Shown here piece after piece: positions 44,184 through 53,121 of a stretch of DNA of 64,000 nucleotides. The notes below the pieces were generated by a model. It worked only from the letters and a program-made list of their open reading frames with translations. It did not search any database and was not told where the DNA came from. Source of the DNA: Sediminibacterium goheungense. GTDB lineage: Bacteria > Bacteroidota > Bacteroidia > Chitinophagales > Chitinophagaceae. The DNA lies in assembly GCF_004361915.1 (NCBI RefSeq), contig NZ_SNWP01000016.1:26451-90450 (forward strand), written 5' to 3'. Numbering within the stretch: position 1 is the stretch's first letter; each line of letters starts with the position of its first letter. The position numbers and the translations under genes were made by a program.

Positions 44184-44837
44184 TCACCCTTTCTTCTTCA
44201 ACTTATCCTTAAACACCTTCTCAAACTTCTCCAGTTTAGGTCTGATAACGAAGCGGCAATAGCCCTGGTTGGGGTTATCATTGTAATAGTTCTGGTGATA
44301 ATTTTCGGCCGGGTAGAAATTTTTAAAGGGTTCAATAGTGGTTACGATCGGAGCATCCCATGCACCACTTTTATCTAACAGCGCTTTGTATTTTTCCGCT
44401 TTTTCTTTTTGTAATGCATTATGATAGTAGACTACGCTGCGGTATTGTGGGCCTATATCATTTCCCTGTTGATCGGGGGTGGTTGGGTCATGGGTTTTCC
44501 AGAATACTTCCAGTAATTCATCGTAACTGATTTTTTTAGGGTCAAACACGATCCTTGCCAGTTCCACATGCCCGGTATTTTTATCACATACCTGTTCATA
44601 AGTAGGGTTTTCTACAAAACCTCCACCATAACCACTGATCACTTCCAATACACCATCCAATCGCTGAAAAAAAGCTTCTGTACACCAGAAACAGCCCTCT
44701 CCGAAAGTAGCAGTATCTGTCTGTATACCGTCATAGTTCTTTTTTATATCCATTTTCTTTGTTTTTGTAGTTGCAGATGGCTGTGCGCATGATACCAGGC
44801 TCATCCCCAGTACCAGCAAACTCATAATCACTCGCAT
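44184..44837 (-). CDS. msrA: Peptide-methionine (S)-S-oxide reductase, lipoprotein form
   Basis: 217 residues. Signal and lipobox LVSC (Cys17) precede the MsrA domain: GEGCFWCTEAFFQRLDGV with the catalytic Cys, SGYGGGFVENPTYEQVC, VFDPKKISYDELLEVFWKTHDP, QYRSVVYYHN and FYPAENYHQNYYNDNPNQGYC. It reduces Met-S-oxide residues. The lipid anchor places it in the envelope, where it can repair oxidised proteins. No MsrB is adjacent. Confidence 0.92.
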   Translation of the reverse strand: MRVIMSLLVLGMSLVSCAQPSATTKTKKMDIKKNYDGIQTDTATFGEGCFWCTEAFFQRLDGVLEVISGYGGGFVENPTYEQVCDKNTGHVELARIVFDPKKISYDELLEVFWKTHDPTTPDQQGNDIGPQYRSVVYYHNALQKEKAEKYKALLDKSGAWDAPIVTTIEPFKNFYPAENYHQNYYNDNPNQGYCRFVIRPKLEKFEKVFKDKLKKKG

Positions 44838-44923
44838 AGTTCCTCTTTTGATAAAATTACGTAATTGATAGTATAACAGTTTAGACGCCGCAGATGTTCT
44901 GTACTTACAAAAAGGATAAAATT

Positions 44924-44982
44924 TCAGATGTCAGATCGCAGATATCAGATTTTACATCTTACATCTGCGATCTGACATCTGA
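44924..44982. repeat. Perfect 20-bp inverted repeat of ATCTGACATCTG words
   Basis: The two 20-nt arms (44924-44943 and 44963-44982) pair perfectly, loop 19 nt. The arm begins TCAGATGTCAGATCG. It lies between divergent genes msrA and mutS2, only 18 bp from a -7 element at 45001, so a terminator role is doubtful. Confidence 0.85.
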
Positions 44983-45000
44983 GATTAAAAGCTCCTCCCT

Positions 45001-45008
45001 TACCTTTG
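45001..45008 (+). promoter_or_regulatory. -7 element for the mutS2-like gene
   Basis: TACCTTTG is an exact TAnnTTTG match, 16 bp upstream of the ATG at 45025. Confidence 0.6.
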
Positions 45009-45024
45009 CGCCTGAATTAGCTAT

Positions 45025-47136
45025 ATGCGATTATACCCGGAAACCGCCCTTACACAGCTCGAGTTTGATAAAGTGCGCACTCTGTTAGAGGGGTATTGTA
45101 AAACTGTATACGCTAAGGAAAAGGCACAGCAATTGCGTATTCATACCCGGAAAGAATATATTGAACTGGAACTGAAACAAAGTTTTGAGTTTAAATCTAT
45201 TTTACAGCAGGCCCAGTATTTTCCGAATGATTTTAGTCTGCCCCTTCAAAAAGAAATTAAACTACTCGGTATTCAGGGCGCATTGATTCCCGGTGAGCAG
45301 TGGCTGCAGATTCGTAAACTGGCAGAGAATACATCCAATATTTTCCGTTGGTTTGATCTGGAGCGCAGACAGGCTTTTCCAGCCATGGCCCATGTACTTG
45401 ATGGAAGCTATTATGAAAAAGTAATTATTGAACTAATTGATGAAGTCATAGATGAGCAAGGTAATGTAAAGGATAATGCTTCTGATGATTTACACAAGAT
45501 CAGAATGAATTTGTTCCGAAAAAGGAATGAACTACGGCGCATGTTCGAGAAAGTCGTGAGCAAACTGGCCAAAGCAGGTTACACGGCAGATATAGATGAA
45601 AGCTTCAGTAATGGGAGAAGGGTAGTGGCCGTTTTCTCAGAACATAAAAGACAGGTAAAGGGTATTTTACATGGCGAAAGCGACAGTCGCAAAACGGCCT
45701 TTATTGAACCGGAAGAAACCATTGATCTCAATAACCAGGTATTTACACTGGAAAATGAAGAGGCCAAAGAAGTACAAAGAATATTAAGACAACTTACGGC
45801 ACGCATAGCTGTTTATGCACCTTTACTGGAACAATACCTGTTAATTGCCGGAGAATTTGATTTCATCAGGGCCAAAGCCAAACTGGCCATTGATATGAAT
45901 GGACAATTGCCGGAATTATCAGACAAAGCGCATATTCATCTCATCAATGCGTACCATCCTTTATTGTTCCTGTATAATAAGTCAACCGGTAAACCCACCA
46001 TTCCTGTAACCCTTACACTGGATGATAAAAACAGGATACTGGTGATCAGCGGCCCCAACGCAGGTGGTAAAACCGTTACCATGAAAACCATTGGACTTAA
46101 CCAATTGCTATTGCAAAGTGGGTTGCTGGTACCGGTGAGTCCGGATTCGCAGATGGGAATTTTCAAACAGTTATTTATTCATATCGGCGATACGCAAAAC
46201 CTGGAATTTGAATTGAGTACCTACAGCAGTCACCTGCTGCACATGAAATATTTTATTGAGTCGGCCAATGGGAAAACCATGTTCTTTATTGATGAACTGG
46301 GTAGCGGCAGCGATCCGAATCTGGGTGGGGCTTTTGCGGAAGTAATTATGGAAGAACTGGCCCGCAGACATTCTTTCGGTGTGGTAACCACGCATTACCT
46401 TAACCTGAAAGTAATGGCCAACAGAACACAGGGTATTATTAATGGAGCCATGCAGTTTGATGAGGTGAATCTTCAACCCATGTACAAACTGATTGTAGGT
46501 AAGCCAGGCAGTTCATACACATTTGCCATTGCAGAAAGAATTGGTTTGCCGAAACACCTGATTAACCGCGCCAGAAAACTGGTTGATGAAGACCATTTTA
46601 AACTGGATCGATTACTGAACAGAACAGAACAGGATCTGCAGCAACTGGAACAGGAGAAAAAACAATTGCATAAGCTCCTGCGTGAGAACGACAGACTCAA
46701 AAAGGAAATGGAAACGGTGATGGATAAAGAAAGGCACCGTCAGCAGGTAGAGTTACTCAAAAACCAGAACAGGATTACTGAAGAGAGACTGGTTTACTTA
46801 AAAGATATGGAGCGTAAGCTGAAACAGATTGTGCTTGACTGGAAGAAATCCGAGAACAAACAGGATGTGATTAAAAACCTGCAAAATCTCCTGTTCAAGC
46901 AGAAAGAAACCATTGTAGTCAATAAACTCGCTAAAAAAGTAGACCTCAAATACAAAGAACTCAATCAGCATATCGCTGTTGGGGCACTTGTTAAACTCAA
47001 AAAAAATTATCAGGTGGGTGAGGTGAAAGAGATCAGGGGTAAAAAAGCCATTGTTCAGGTAGGCATGCTCCCCATACATGTAGATATGGCCGATCTGGTG
47101 GTGGTGGAAAAATTGACTGATACAGCCGCTAAGTAG
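45025..47136 (+). CDS. MutS2-like ATPase lacking the Smr nuclease domain
   Basis: 703 residues. The lever and core region (about 1-310) lead into the ATPase: Walker A GPNAGGKTVTMKT, HIGDTQNLEFELSTYSSHLLHMKY, Walker B MFFIDELGSGSDPNLGGAFAE, and THYLNLKVMA. A coiled coil (about 520-600) and a short beta domain (GALVKLKKNYQVGEVKEIRG) end it. Full MutS2 proteins are about 780 residues and close with an Smr endonuclease; here it stops before it. It may act in ribosome collision or recombination control without cutting. Confidence 0.88.
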   Translation: MRLYPETALTQLEFDKVRTLLEGYCKTVYAKEKAQQLRIHTRKEYIELELKQSFEFKSILQQAQYFPNDFSLPLQKEIKLLGIQGALIPGEQWLQIRKLAENTSNIFRWFDLERRQAFPAMAHVLDGSYYEKVIIELIDEVIDEQGNVKDNASDDLHKIRMNLFRKRNELRRMFEKVVSKLAKAGYTADIDESFSNGRRVVAVFSEHKRQVKGILHGESDSRKTAFIEPEETIDLNNQVFTLENEEAKEVQRILRQLTARIAVYAPLLEQYLLIAGEFDFIRAKAKLAIDMNGQLPELSDKAHIHLINAYHPLLFLYNKSTGKPTIPVTLTLDDKNRILVISGPNAGGKTVTMKTIGLNQLLLQSGLLVPVSPDSQMGIFKQLFIHIGDTQNLEFELSTYSSHLLHMKYFIESANGKTMFFIDELGSGSDPNLGGAFAEVIMEELARRHSFGVVTTHYLNLKVMANRTQGIINGAMQFDEVNLQPMYKLIVGKPGSSYTFAIAERIGLPKHLINRARKLVDEDHFKLDRLLNRTEQDLQQLEQEKKQLHKLLRENDRLKKEMETVMDKERHRQQVELLKNQNRITEERLVYLKDMERKLKQIVLDWKKSENKQDVIKNLQNLLFKQKETIVVNKLAKKVDLKYKELNQHIAVGALVKLKKNYQVGEVKEIRGKKAIVQVGMLPIHVDMADLVVVEKLTDTAAK

Positions 47137-47141
47137 TAGGG

Positions 47142-47191
47142 TGAATGGTCAATGGTGAATAGGTACAGTAAAATTCACCATTGACCATTCA
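47142..47191. terminator. 19-bp inverted repeat of GACCATT words between convergent genes
   Basis: TGAATGGTCAATGGTGAAT (47142-47160) pairs perfectly with ATTCACCATTGACCATTCA (47173-47191), loop 12 nt. It lies between convergent mutS2 and the next gene and could end both; there is no T-tail. Confidence 0.65.
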
Positions 47192-47198
47192 TGACTCA

Positions 47199-47693
47199 TT
47201 ATCCTTTCTTATACACTGCCTTTGTACTCATTTCTCCCTGAGGGGTGTTGATCGTAGATAAAAGCGTTAATGTTTTACCATCGCCACTTATTTCCCACTT
47301 TTCAATACCTGTCAGGTCAATACTTTGTCCCTGAAATTCAAGTGTCAATTTAATATCCACTTTAAAGCGTTGGTCACCATCCCAGTTAAGTGTTGATGTT
47401 TTTTTACTGTTCATGATGCCGGTGTTCTGTGATTCTTTGCCGACAGTATGTGTTTCAGTAATTTCGTAATTACTACCATCAAATCCTGCACCGCTTAATG
47501 TCATTTTAATAGCCGATTCAGACTGGTCAATTACAATTTTGCTGTAAGCACCTCTGGCCCCGAATTGTCCGAGTTCACTGGCGCTTTCATCCAGATTCCA
47601 GGTACCTGAGAAATTAGCAGCTTTATACGAAAAAGAGAACAGGATCGTAAGGCTCATAAAAGCCGTTGCAAATAGAAAAAGTTTACGGGTCAT
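47199..47693 (-). CDS. Small secreted beta-rich protein, function unknown
   Basis: 164 residues with a signal peptide (MTRKLFLFATAFMSLTILFSFSYKAANF). The mature part looks lipocalin-like: FSGTWNLDESASELGQFG, SAIKMTLSGAGFDGSNYEI, LTGIEKWEISGDGKTLTLLS. Not recognised as a named family. Periplasmic or surface place is inferred. Confidence 0.75.
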   Translation of the reverse strand: MTRKLFLFATAFMSLTILFSFSYKAANFSGTWNLDESASELGQFGARGAYSKIVIDQSESAIKMTLSGAGFDGSNYEITETHTVGKESQNTGIMNSKKTSTLNWDGDQRFKVDIKLTLEFQGQSIDLTGIEKWEISGDGKTLTLLSTINTPQGEMSTKAVYKKG

Positions 47694-47825
47694 AGTTGTT
47701 AATTTTGATAAATATAAGGAAATAAGGTAATTGGTTTTACCTTACATACTGTTTTCTATGAGTGGGTGAACAATGAAGAGAATTGCTGCCAGCAGATCTG
47801 AGCAGTATATTTTATAAGAAATGAT

Positions 47826-47950
47826 AATTGTCTGACTTAATATCTGTAGAACCAATTGTCTGACTAAAGCATTTTTACAGTAAGACAGTATCGAGTTTCA
47901 ATTTCTGCAATGCTTTTACCAATAGGATTTTATCTTTTGTGGTTGCATAC
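47826..47950. other. Coding-like remnant and AATTGTCTGACT direct repeat in the 257-bp gap
   Basis: Two copies of AATTGTCTGACT (near 47826 and 47853) lie in the gap. On the minus strand an in-frame stretch ending TKDKILLVKALQKLKLD shows normal amino-acid composition for about 27 codons up to a stop, but has no start. It may be the tail of a lost gene at the edge of the accessory cluster, or chance. Confidence 0.3.
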
Positions 47951-48880
47951 TTATTGGTTTATCGCCGATTTGATCTCTATTAACTCGCCTAAGAATTTGG
48001 TTATTTTCGACTGCTCATTTTTTTGATACTGCCCAGCAATCCGGCCGATTTCAATATTGAATGTTTCTATTTCAGTCTTTCGTTTATGGAGAATATCCTG
48101 ATAAGTTGAAATCAACTGTCCTTCAGAAGTACTACTGATTAGTAAAAGCTTTTCCAATAGTGTTTCCGCTTTTAAATGGATACCCTCTGCTGCCGCTATA
48201 ACAATACATTCATCAATGACTTGTTTCGCTAGTTGTAAAGCTTTTTCGTTTCGTTTAAAAATACCATTATCAATTTCCAATAACGGGCATAGGGAATTAA
48301 ATACACAGTTCAGAATGGCTTTTGACCAGATAACCGGTTGTATATCTTCTTCCGGGGTAAATACTAAATAGGGGTTGTTGAGACTTTTGACAATGGCTGT
48401 CAGGTTCGGGATATTACCTTTTATGACACCAATCGGTGAATTGGATGCCGGTTTGAATTTCAATTGATGGGTCTCAATATGCTGAGACGAAGCAAAAAGT
48501 ACGCATCGGTAAATTTCAGTAAATCCATAGCTGATGAATGGATTTTCAACATGTAAGCCATTTTGCAGTACAACAATTGGAGAATCACCAACACGATCCT
48601 TCAGGTTGTCTGCCATTTGATGGTTACTGAATGATTTGGTTGTTAAAATGATAATTCCATCCAGAACAGCATAATTGTTTACTGTACTTATATGGATATT
48701 ACTTTTTACTATTTCGCCTTTATTTACGGCTACCTGAATGGTTTCTGTGTATTCCTTTTTGTCATGATCACGTCCATGAAGCAGGATCACTTTTTTTCCG
48801 GTATAAGATAAAAATACAGCCAATGCCTTACCAATGGCACCGGCGCCAATTATATATATCGTAGGGTTTGTAGTATGCAT
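47951..48880 (-). CDS. Ketopantoate reductase-like protein (ApbA/PanE family)
   Basis: 309 residues from the ATG at 48880 (MHTTNPTIYIIGAGAIGKAL). NAD(P) motif GAGAIG (12-17), HGRDHDKKE, and the catalytic WSKAILNCVFNSLCPLLEIDNG with the Lys and Asn. The C-terminal helical domain closes with a second Glu-rich helix. It reduces a 2-oxo acid; whether the substrate is ketopantoate is not clear, as other pan genes are absent. It is the last gene of the TetR cluster; the upstream gene ends 10 bp before its start. Confidence 0.83.
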   Translation of the reverse strand: MHTTNPTIYIIGAGAIGKALAVFLSYTGKKVILLHGRDHDKKEYTETIQVAVNKGEIVKSNIHISTVNNYAVLDGIIILTTKSFSNHQMADNLKDRVGDSPIVVLQNGLHVENPFISYGFTEIYRCVLFASSQHIETHQLKFKPASNSPIGVIKGNIPNLTAIVKSLNNPYLVFTPEEDIQPVIWSKAILNCVFNSLCPLLEIDNGIFKRNEKALQLAKQVIDECIVIAAAEGIHLKAETLLEKLLLISSTSEGQLISTYQDILHKRKTEIETFNIEIGRIAGQYQKNEQSKITKFLGELIEIKSAINQ

Positions 48881-48890
48881 AAAGTAGTTA

Positions 48891-49319
48891 TTATATATCG
48901 GCTTGATAAAAACTTTCCGATGGAATTTTATTTCCGTGTAAGCCACTCAGCATGGCAATTTGCCCGATATGCGTTATGATATCAGAAATGGGCCCCTGAA
49001 GTAATTTTTTACATAACACGATATCTATGGTAACTTCTTCAATCGTTAATGATAATTCTTTCATCTCATCTAAGAATCGATTTGTTTCACCGGTAAAGTC
49101 GAGTGATTGGTAGCTGGAAACAGGAAAAGATTCGCCTTTAATAAGGCATGTTGTTTTAACAGCAAGATCATACATGTGTTGTATGATTTCATTAGGTGAC
49201 CGGGTATGTTTATTTAGTTTAACTACACCGAAATCTGCTTTTGAGCCCTGGGTGGCTTTAACAAAGCGATATTGTATTGTTTTTATAAGATGAATCAGTA
49301 GTTGATTGCTGGAATCCAT
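48891..49319 (-). CDS. DinB-fold protein 3 (short)
   Basis: 142 residues, shorter than usual. The helical DinB/YfiT fold is suggested by SPNEIIQHMYDLAVKTT with H48 and ISDIITHIGQIAMLSGL with H117. The usual triad is His, His-xxx-His; here the first of the second pair is Asp113, so the metal site would be His-Asp-His. Related DinB proteins include thiol-S-transferases. It lies 4 bp downstream of GNAT2 and 10 bp upstream of the reductase gene. Confidence 0.65.
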   Translation of the reverse strand: MDSSNQLLIHLIKTIQYRFVKATQGSKADFGVVKLNKHTRSPNEIIQHMYDLAVKTTCLIKGESFPVSSYQSLDFTGETNRFLDEMKELSLTIEEVTIDIVLCKKLLQGPISDIITHIGQIAMLSGLHGNKIPSESFYQADI

Positions 49320-49323
49320 GATT

Positions 49324-49908
49324 TTATTCGTTTATGGGTTTTCTCAGTTGGTTCCATTCTGATTTTAAAATACTATAACAAAATGTGTTTCTTCTAAATC
49401 CGTCTGACATCAAAGTGTGCCCGCGAAGTATGCCTTCAAATTTTCCCCCGATTTTTTCAATGGCTTTTCTTGATTGTATATTTCTTTCGTCTGTTTTAAA
49501 TTCGACCCTGTGAGCATTCAGTGAATCGAAAGCGTACTGTAGTAACAGGTTTTTGCATTCGCCATTCAATCCGCTTCCCTGAAAAGCCTTTCCAATCCAT
49601 GTAGCACCTATTTCCAATCGATCATCGGCGTTGGACACATTTAAAAAAGCAGTACTCCCCACATAGCAATTATTGTTTTTTGAAAAAATGCTGAACGAAT
49701 ACCTGGTTTGTATATTTCGTAATTCAATTGCTGTATGTATATACTCGCTCAGTAAATCTTTTGTGTAAATCTGTTTTGGTGAAAATTGTAACAAAGTAGG
49801 ATCTTCTGTTGCGATATTTAGCAGATTATCAATGTCTTTGAGTTGTAAAGGTTCTAAACGTAAGCTCCTGCTTTCGAGAATAATATGGGTTGAGAATGTG
49901 AAATTCAT
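49324..49908 (-). CDS. GNAT N-acetyltransferase, RimJ/RimL-like (GNAT2)
   Basis: 194 residues from the ATG at 49908; a longer frame would run into the upstream gene. RimL-type traits: LESRSLRLEPLQLKDI, LEIGATWIGKAFQGSGLNGECK (acetyl-CoA pyrophosphate loop, QGSGLN), YAFDSLNAHRVEFKTDERN and NIQSRKAIEKIGGKFEGILR. It acetylates an amine; target unknown. Packed 1 bp after DinB2 and 4 bp before DinB3. Confidence 0.87.
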   Translation of the reverse strand: MNFTFSTHIILESRSLRLEPLQLKDIDNLLNIATEDPTLLQFSPKQIYTKDLLSEYIHTAIELRNIQTRYSFSIFSKNNNCYVGSTAFLNVSNADDRLEIGATWIGKAFQGSGLNGECKNLLLQYAFDSLNAHRVEFKTDERNIQSRKAIEKIGGKFEGILRGHTLMSDGFRRNTFCYSILKSEWNQLRKPINE

Positions 49909-49909
49909 T

Positions 49910-50365
49910 TTACGTGTATTGTGTGTCAATGAGTCTTCTGTGATAATTGATTTGTCCAAGATGATATGTCAGATGTGTGGTCAGGTGTATCAGTAAATAG
50001 CCTGTGGACGTTTTTTTATCGAATACCAGTATCGGGTATTGTTTTTCTAAATCGCTTTGCTGAAGATTGTTTAGTGAAGCGATTACTGTTTGTGAAGTTT
50101 TTTTTACCTCTTCCAGAAGTTCTCTTTTTGATACGTTTTTCAAGGAGAATTCAGCCTCTCTGTTTCGTATATAATGGTACCCTCCGATTTCTTTTCCTAT
50201 ATAGGTATTCAGATTCCCAATGAGATGCAGGCAAAGATTGCCAGCTGAGTTGGCAATCTGGTTTTCGGTTTTCCAGATATTAGCTTCTTTTTGATACAAT
50301 GATATTTCATTGTATAACCTGTCAAGGTCTCTTGCGAATATTGTTTTTATGATTTCTATTATCAT
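49910..50365 (-). CDS. DinB-fold protein 2
   Basis: 151 residues. The full metal triad is visible: H47 in NLCLHLIGNL and H127, H131 in LLIHLTTHLTYHLGQ (H135 is a further one). This is the YfiT/DinB fold of thiol-S-transferases and related enzymes. It sits 1 bp behind GNAT1 and 1 bp before GNAT2, so it is firmly part of the operon. Confidence 0.83.
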   Translation of the reverse strand: MIIEIIKTIFARDLDRLYNEISLYQKEANIWKTENQIANSAGNLCLHLIGNLNTYIGKEIGGYHYIRNREAEFSLKNVSKRELLEEVKKTSQTVIASLNNLQQSDLEKQYPILVFDKKTSTGYLLIHLTTHLTYHLGQINYHRRLIDTQYT

Positions 50366-50366
50366 T

Positions 50367-50888
50367 TTATGAGTGTATTATTTTCTTTTCTAACAATGCT
50401 ATATGAAGATTTCTGTGTTGTATCGGTAAATCATCCGTGTCAGGTGTTCTGTAGTTTTCAATAAATGAGAATCCGTAACCCTTATAGTAAGTAATAATTT
50501 TTTCGTTTTCGGCCCAGGTGTCCATTCGTATATAGCTCAGATTTTTTGACAGGGCGAACTGTAATGTCCAGTCAAGTACTTTGGCGAAGAGTTTCTCTCC
50601 TTTAAATTTTCTGTTTAATACAATGCGGTGAAGGTAAATGGCATCGCCGCTTTCTTTTTCGCGCCATATCAATTTATCCGTAAAGCATATACTGAAAATA
50701 CAGGCTATTTCATCTTTGGCAACAATCTTGCATAAAAGATTATTCTGAACATCTGCCTGAATAAATTCTTTGTCATAGTTGTTCCATCCGATGTAATTAT
50801 TGATCTTTTGAAAATGAATTGCTTCTTCAAATAAATGATAAATGATTGGTAAATCTTCCGTTGTTGCATTAGTTATGATATAACTCAT
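50367..50888 (-). CDS. GNAT N-acetyltransferase (GNAT1)
   Basis: 173 residues from the ATG at 50888; a TTG at 50906 would overlap the permease gene by 8 bp and is less likely. Traits: ITNATTEDLPIIYHLFEEAI, AYLHRIVLNRKFKGEKLFAKVLDW (acetyl-CoA loop region RKFKGEKLF), and GYGFSFIENYRTPDTDDLP. The start lies 10 bp past the permease stop. Substrate unknown. Confidence 0.85.
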   Translation of the reverse strand: MSYIITNATTEDLPIIYHLFEEAIHFQKINNYIGWNNYDKEFIQADVQNNLLCKIVAKDEIACIFSICFTDKLIWREKESGDAIYLHRIVLNRKFKGEKLFAKVLDWTLQFALSKNLSYIRMDTWAENEKIITYYKGYGFSFIENYRTPDTDDLPIQHRNLHIALLEKKIIHS

Positions 50889-50898
50889 ATAATTGGTT

Positions 50899-52368
50899 TT
50901 ACTCAACTTTATTCAGTTTGCTGTTTTTTGCACTATACAGAAAGTAGATACTGATGCCAATCAAACTCCATATCAGCAGACGTAACCAGGTTGCTTGATC
51001 GAGACTGAACATCAGGAAAAGATTGAATGCAAATCCAAGGCCGGCGATGATTGGCAGATTTTTTACTTTAAAAGGTCTATGCAGATTAGGTTGTTTAAAT
51101 CTTAAGACTAAAACGGCTATACAAATCATGGCAAATGCGAATAGGGTACCAATGCTGGTCATTTTTGTTGCTTTTTCAATGGGGGTTAATGCGGCTACTA
51201 TGGAAGAAATAAACCCCAAAAGTATTGTGCTCTTCCATGGAGTTTTAAATCGGCTATGAATTACTCCAAAAGGTTTTTGTGGCAATAATCCATCTTTAGC
51301 CATATTGAGAAAAATTCTTGTTTGTGATAGCAGCATCACCAGCATTACAGAAATTAAACCAATAACAGCCGCTATAGTAATTAAGAGTGATGCCCATCTA
51401 AGTCCTACTGAACCGAATGCAGAAGCTACAGGTGCCCCTAGGTCTATTTCGGAGTATTTTGTCATGCCAGTTAGGGTTAAAGAAACTAGTATATATAGCG
51501 TCGTGCAGATAATCAGTGAAGTGACAATGGCAAATGGAATATCTCTGGTTGGGTTTACGGCTTCCTGAGATTGTGTTGAAACGGCATCAAAACCGATAAA
51601 AGCAAAGAATACGATTCCTGCGGCTGTTAACACACCGGAAATGCCGAAATGACTTACACCTGTTGCATCGATTGTTTTTTCTGGGATAAAGGGTTGCCAG
51701 TTTGCAGGATTGATGTAGGCGATGCCTGCAACAATAACAAATAATACGGCTGCTACTTTTATGGCAACAATGATATTGTTTGCTTTTGCTGATTCTTTAA
51801 TACCACGAACCAGTATATACGTAACTACCCATACAATCAATGCTGCAGGAAGATTAATAGAAAAGGAGGGAGGGCTTATGCCCAATTTTAGCGCCTCCTC
51901 TTTTGCCGTTACCGGATCGTTGGTTAACCAAAAAGGGAGATTTGTGATCCCTGCCAGCTGTAATAATTTTACAAAGTATTTAGACCAGCTTACTGCCACC
52001 GTTGTTGCACCCATCATATACTCCAGTATCAGATTCCATCCAATAAACCACGCGAAAAATTCTCCAATCGTTCCATACGAATAGGCATAGGCAGATCCTG
52101 AAACAGGTAATATACCTGCAAATTCCGCGTAACAGAAGGCAGCAAGCAAGCAACCTATGCCTGCCAATATAAATGATAATGCCAATGCCGGACCTGCATA
52201 TTGATTGGCAGCTACACCTGTTAAAACAAAAATACCTCCGCCTATAACAGCGCCAACGCCGATGGCCGTAAGTTCCCATTTGCCTAAGGTTCGTTTCAGT
52301 TGACTTGTTTTAATGTCGTCATGGTAAGCTTCCAGTGGTTTCTTTCGCAATAGTTTTGTCAGATTCAT
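50899..52368 (-). CDS. APC-family amino acid permease
   Basis: 489 residues, 12 helices. APC signatures: GVGAVIGGGIFVLTG, LAGIGCLLAAFCYAEFAGILP, GFDAVSTQSQEAVNPTRDIP, and MASLLITIAAVIGLISVML-like helices. Its N-terminal LRKKPLEAYHDDIKTSQLKR segment matches cationic amino-acid transporter-like APC proteins (YfnA group). It imports an amino acid, and could feed the racemase upstream of it in the cluster. Confidence 0.88.
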   Translation of the reverse strand: MNLTKLLRKKPLEAYHDDIKTSQLKRTLGKWELTAIGVGAVIGGGIFVLTGVAANQYAGPALALSFILAGIGCLLAAFCYAEFAGILPVSGSAYAYSYGTIGEFFAWFIGWNLILEYMMGATTVAVSWSKYFVKLLQLAGITNLPFWLTNDPVTAKEEALKLGISPPSFSINLPAALIVWVVTYILVRGIKESAKANNIIVAIKVAAVLFVIVAGIAYINPANWQPFIPEKTIDATGVSHFGISGVLTAAGIVFFAFIGFDAVSTQSQEAVNPTRDIPFAIVTSLIICTTLYILVSLTLTGMTKYSEIDLGAPVASAFGSVGLRWASLLITIAAVIGLISVMLVMLLSQTRIFLNMAKDGLLPQKPFGVIHSRFKTPWKSTILLGFISSIVAALTPIEKATKMTSIGTLFAFAMICIAVLVLRFKQPNLHRPFKVKNLPIIAGLGFAFNLFLMFSLDQATWLRLLIWSLIGISIYFLYSAKNSKLNKVE

Positions 52369-52379
52369 TGATATCTGGT

Positions 52380-53078
52380 TTAGTTGGATGATAATGCAAA
52401 TTCAACAGCAGCCTGTGCATGAATTTGTGTGGTATTGAAAACAGGTATAGCTATATCCTGCTGACTAATGAGTAAGGGTATTTCCGTGCAACCCAGAATA
52501 ATTCCTTCGGCCCCTTCTGCAATCATTTTATTAATGATTGCGAGGTAAGCCTGTTTGGTTTCCGGAACTATGATTCCTTTTCCAAGTTCATTCACAAGGG
52601 TTTCCTCTATATAGTCTATCTCAGACTTTGTTTGTGGGATCAGTACTTCCAGCCCTTTTTGGTAAAGTTTTTGTTTATAAAAGTCAAGTTCCATGGTATA
52701 TACGGTACCAAGCAGTCCAACTTTTTTCAATTGCTTTTTTTGAATGGCACGGGCTGTCGCTTCCCTGATATCAATAAGCGGTAGGTCAATTTTGTCTGCT
52801 ATTCTTTCTGCTACAATATGTGCCGTATTTGCACCAAGCATAATCATATCTGCTCCGGCAGCTTTCAGCTTGTCTGCAGCATCGGCCAATAATTCAAAAG
52901 TTGCATCCCAGTTATATGCAGCATTATAAGAACTAAACAGTTTAAAATTTACAGAGTAAATAATGCACTCAGGAAAGTGTAAACCACCCAAAATTTTATT
53001 GGTTTCTTCATTGAAAAATCTGTAATAGTCAATGGTTGAAGTCCAGCTTGTTCCTCCAACTAATCCGATTTTTTTCAT
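52380..53078 (-). CDS. Aspartate/glutamate racemase-family protein with one catalytic Cys missing
   Basis: 232 residues, typical for the family. The second Cys is present (C197 in GIILGCTEIP), but the first is Ala83 in LGANTAH, where many racemases have CNTxH. Opening GLVGGTSWTSTIDYYRFFNE matches the YgeA-like group. From memory, the E. coli L-Asp/Glu racemase also lacks that first Cys (it has Thr there), so single-Cys enzymes are real and L-specific. It stands between the MBL gene and the permease gene. Confidence 0.85.
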   Translation of the reverse strand: MKKIGLVGGTSWTSTIDYYRFFNEETNKILGGLHFPECIIYSVNFKLFSSYNAAYNWDATFELLADAADKLKAAGADMIMLGANTAHIVAERIADKIDLPLIDIREATARAIQKKQLKKVGLLGTVYTMELDFYKQKLYQKGLEVLIPQTKSEIDYIEETLVNELGKGIIVPETKQAYLAIINKMIAEGAEGIILGCTEIPLLISQQDIAIPVFNTTQIHAQAAVEFALSSN

Positions 53079-53121
53079 TGCATTTTATTTAAGTAGGGTT
53101 TTTATTTTAATTACCATTATA

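Noticed and set aside
44924..44982. Terminator call for the 20-bp hairpin
   Set aside because: It lies between divergent starts and has no T-run, so it is kept as a repeat.
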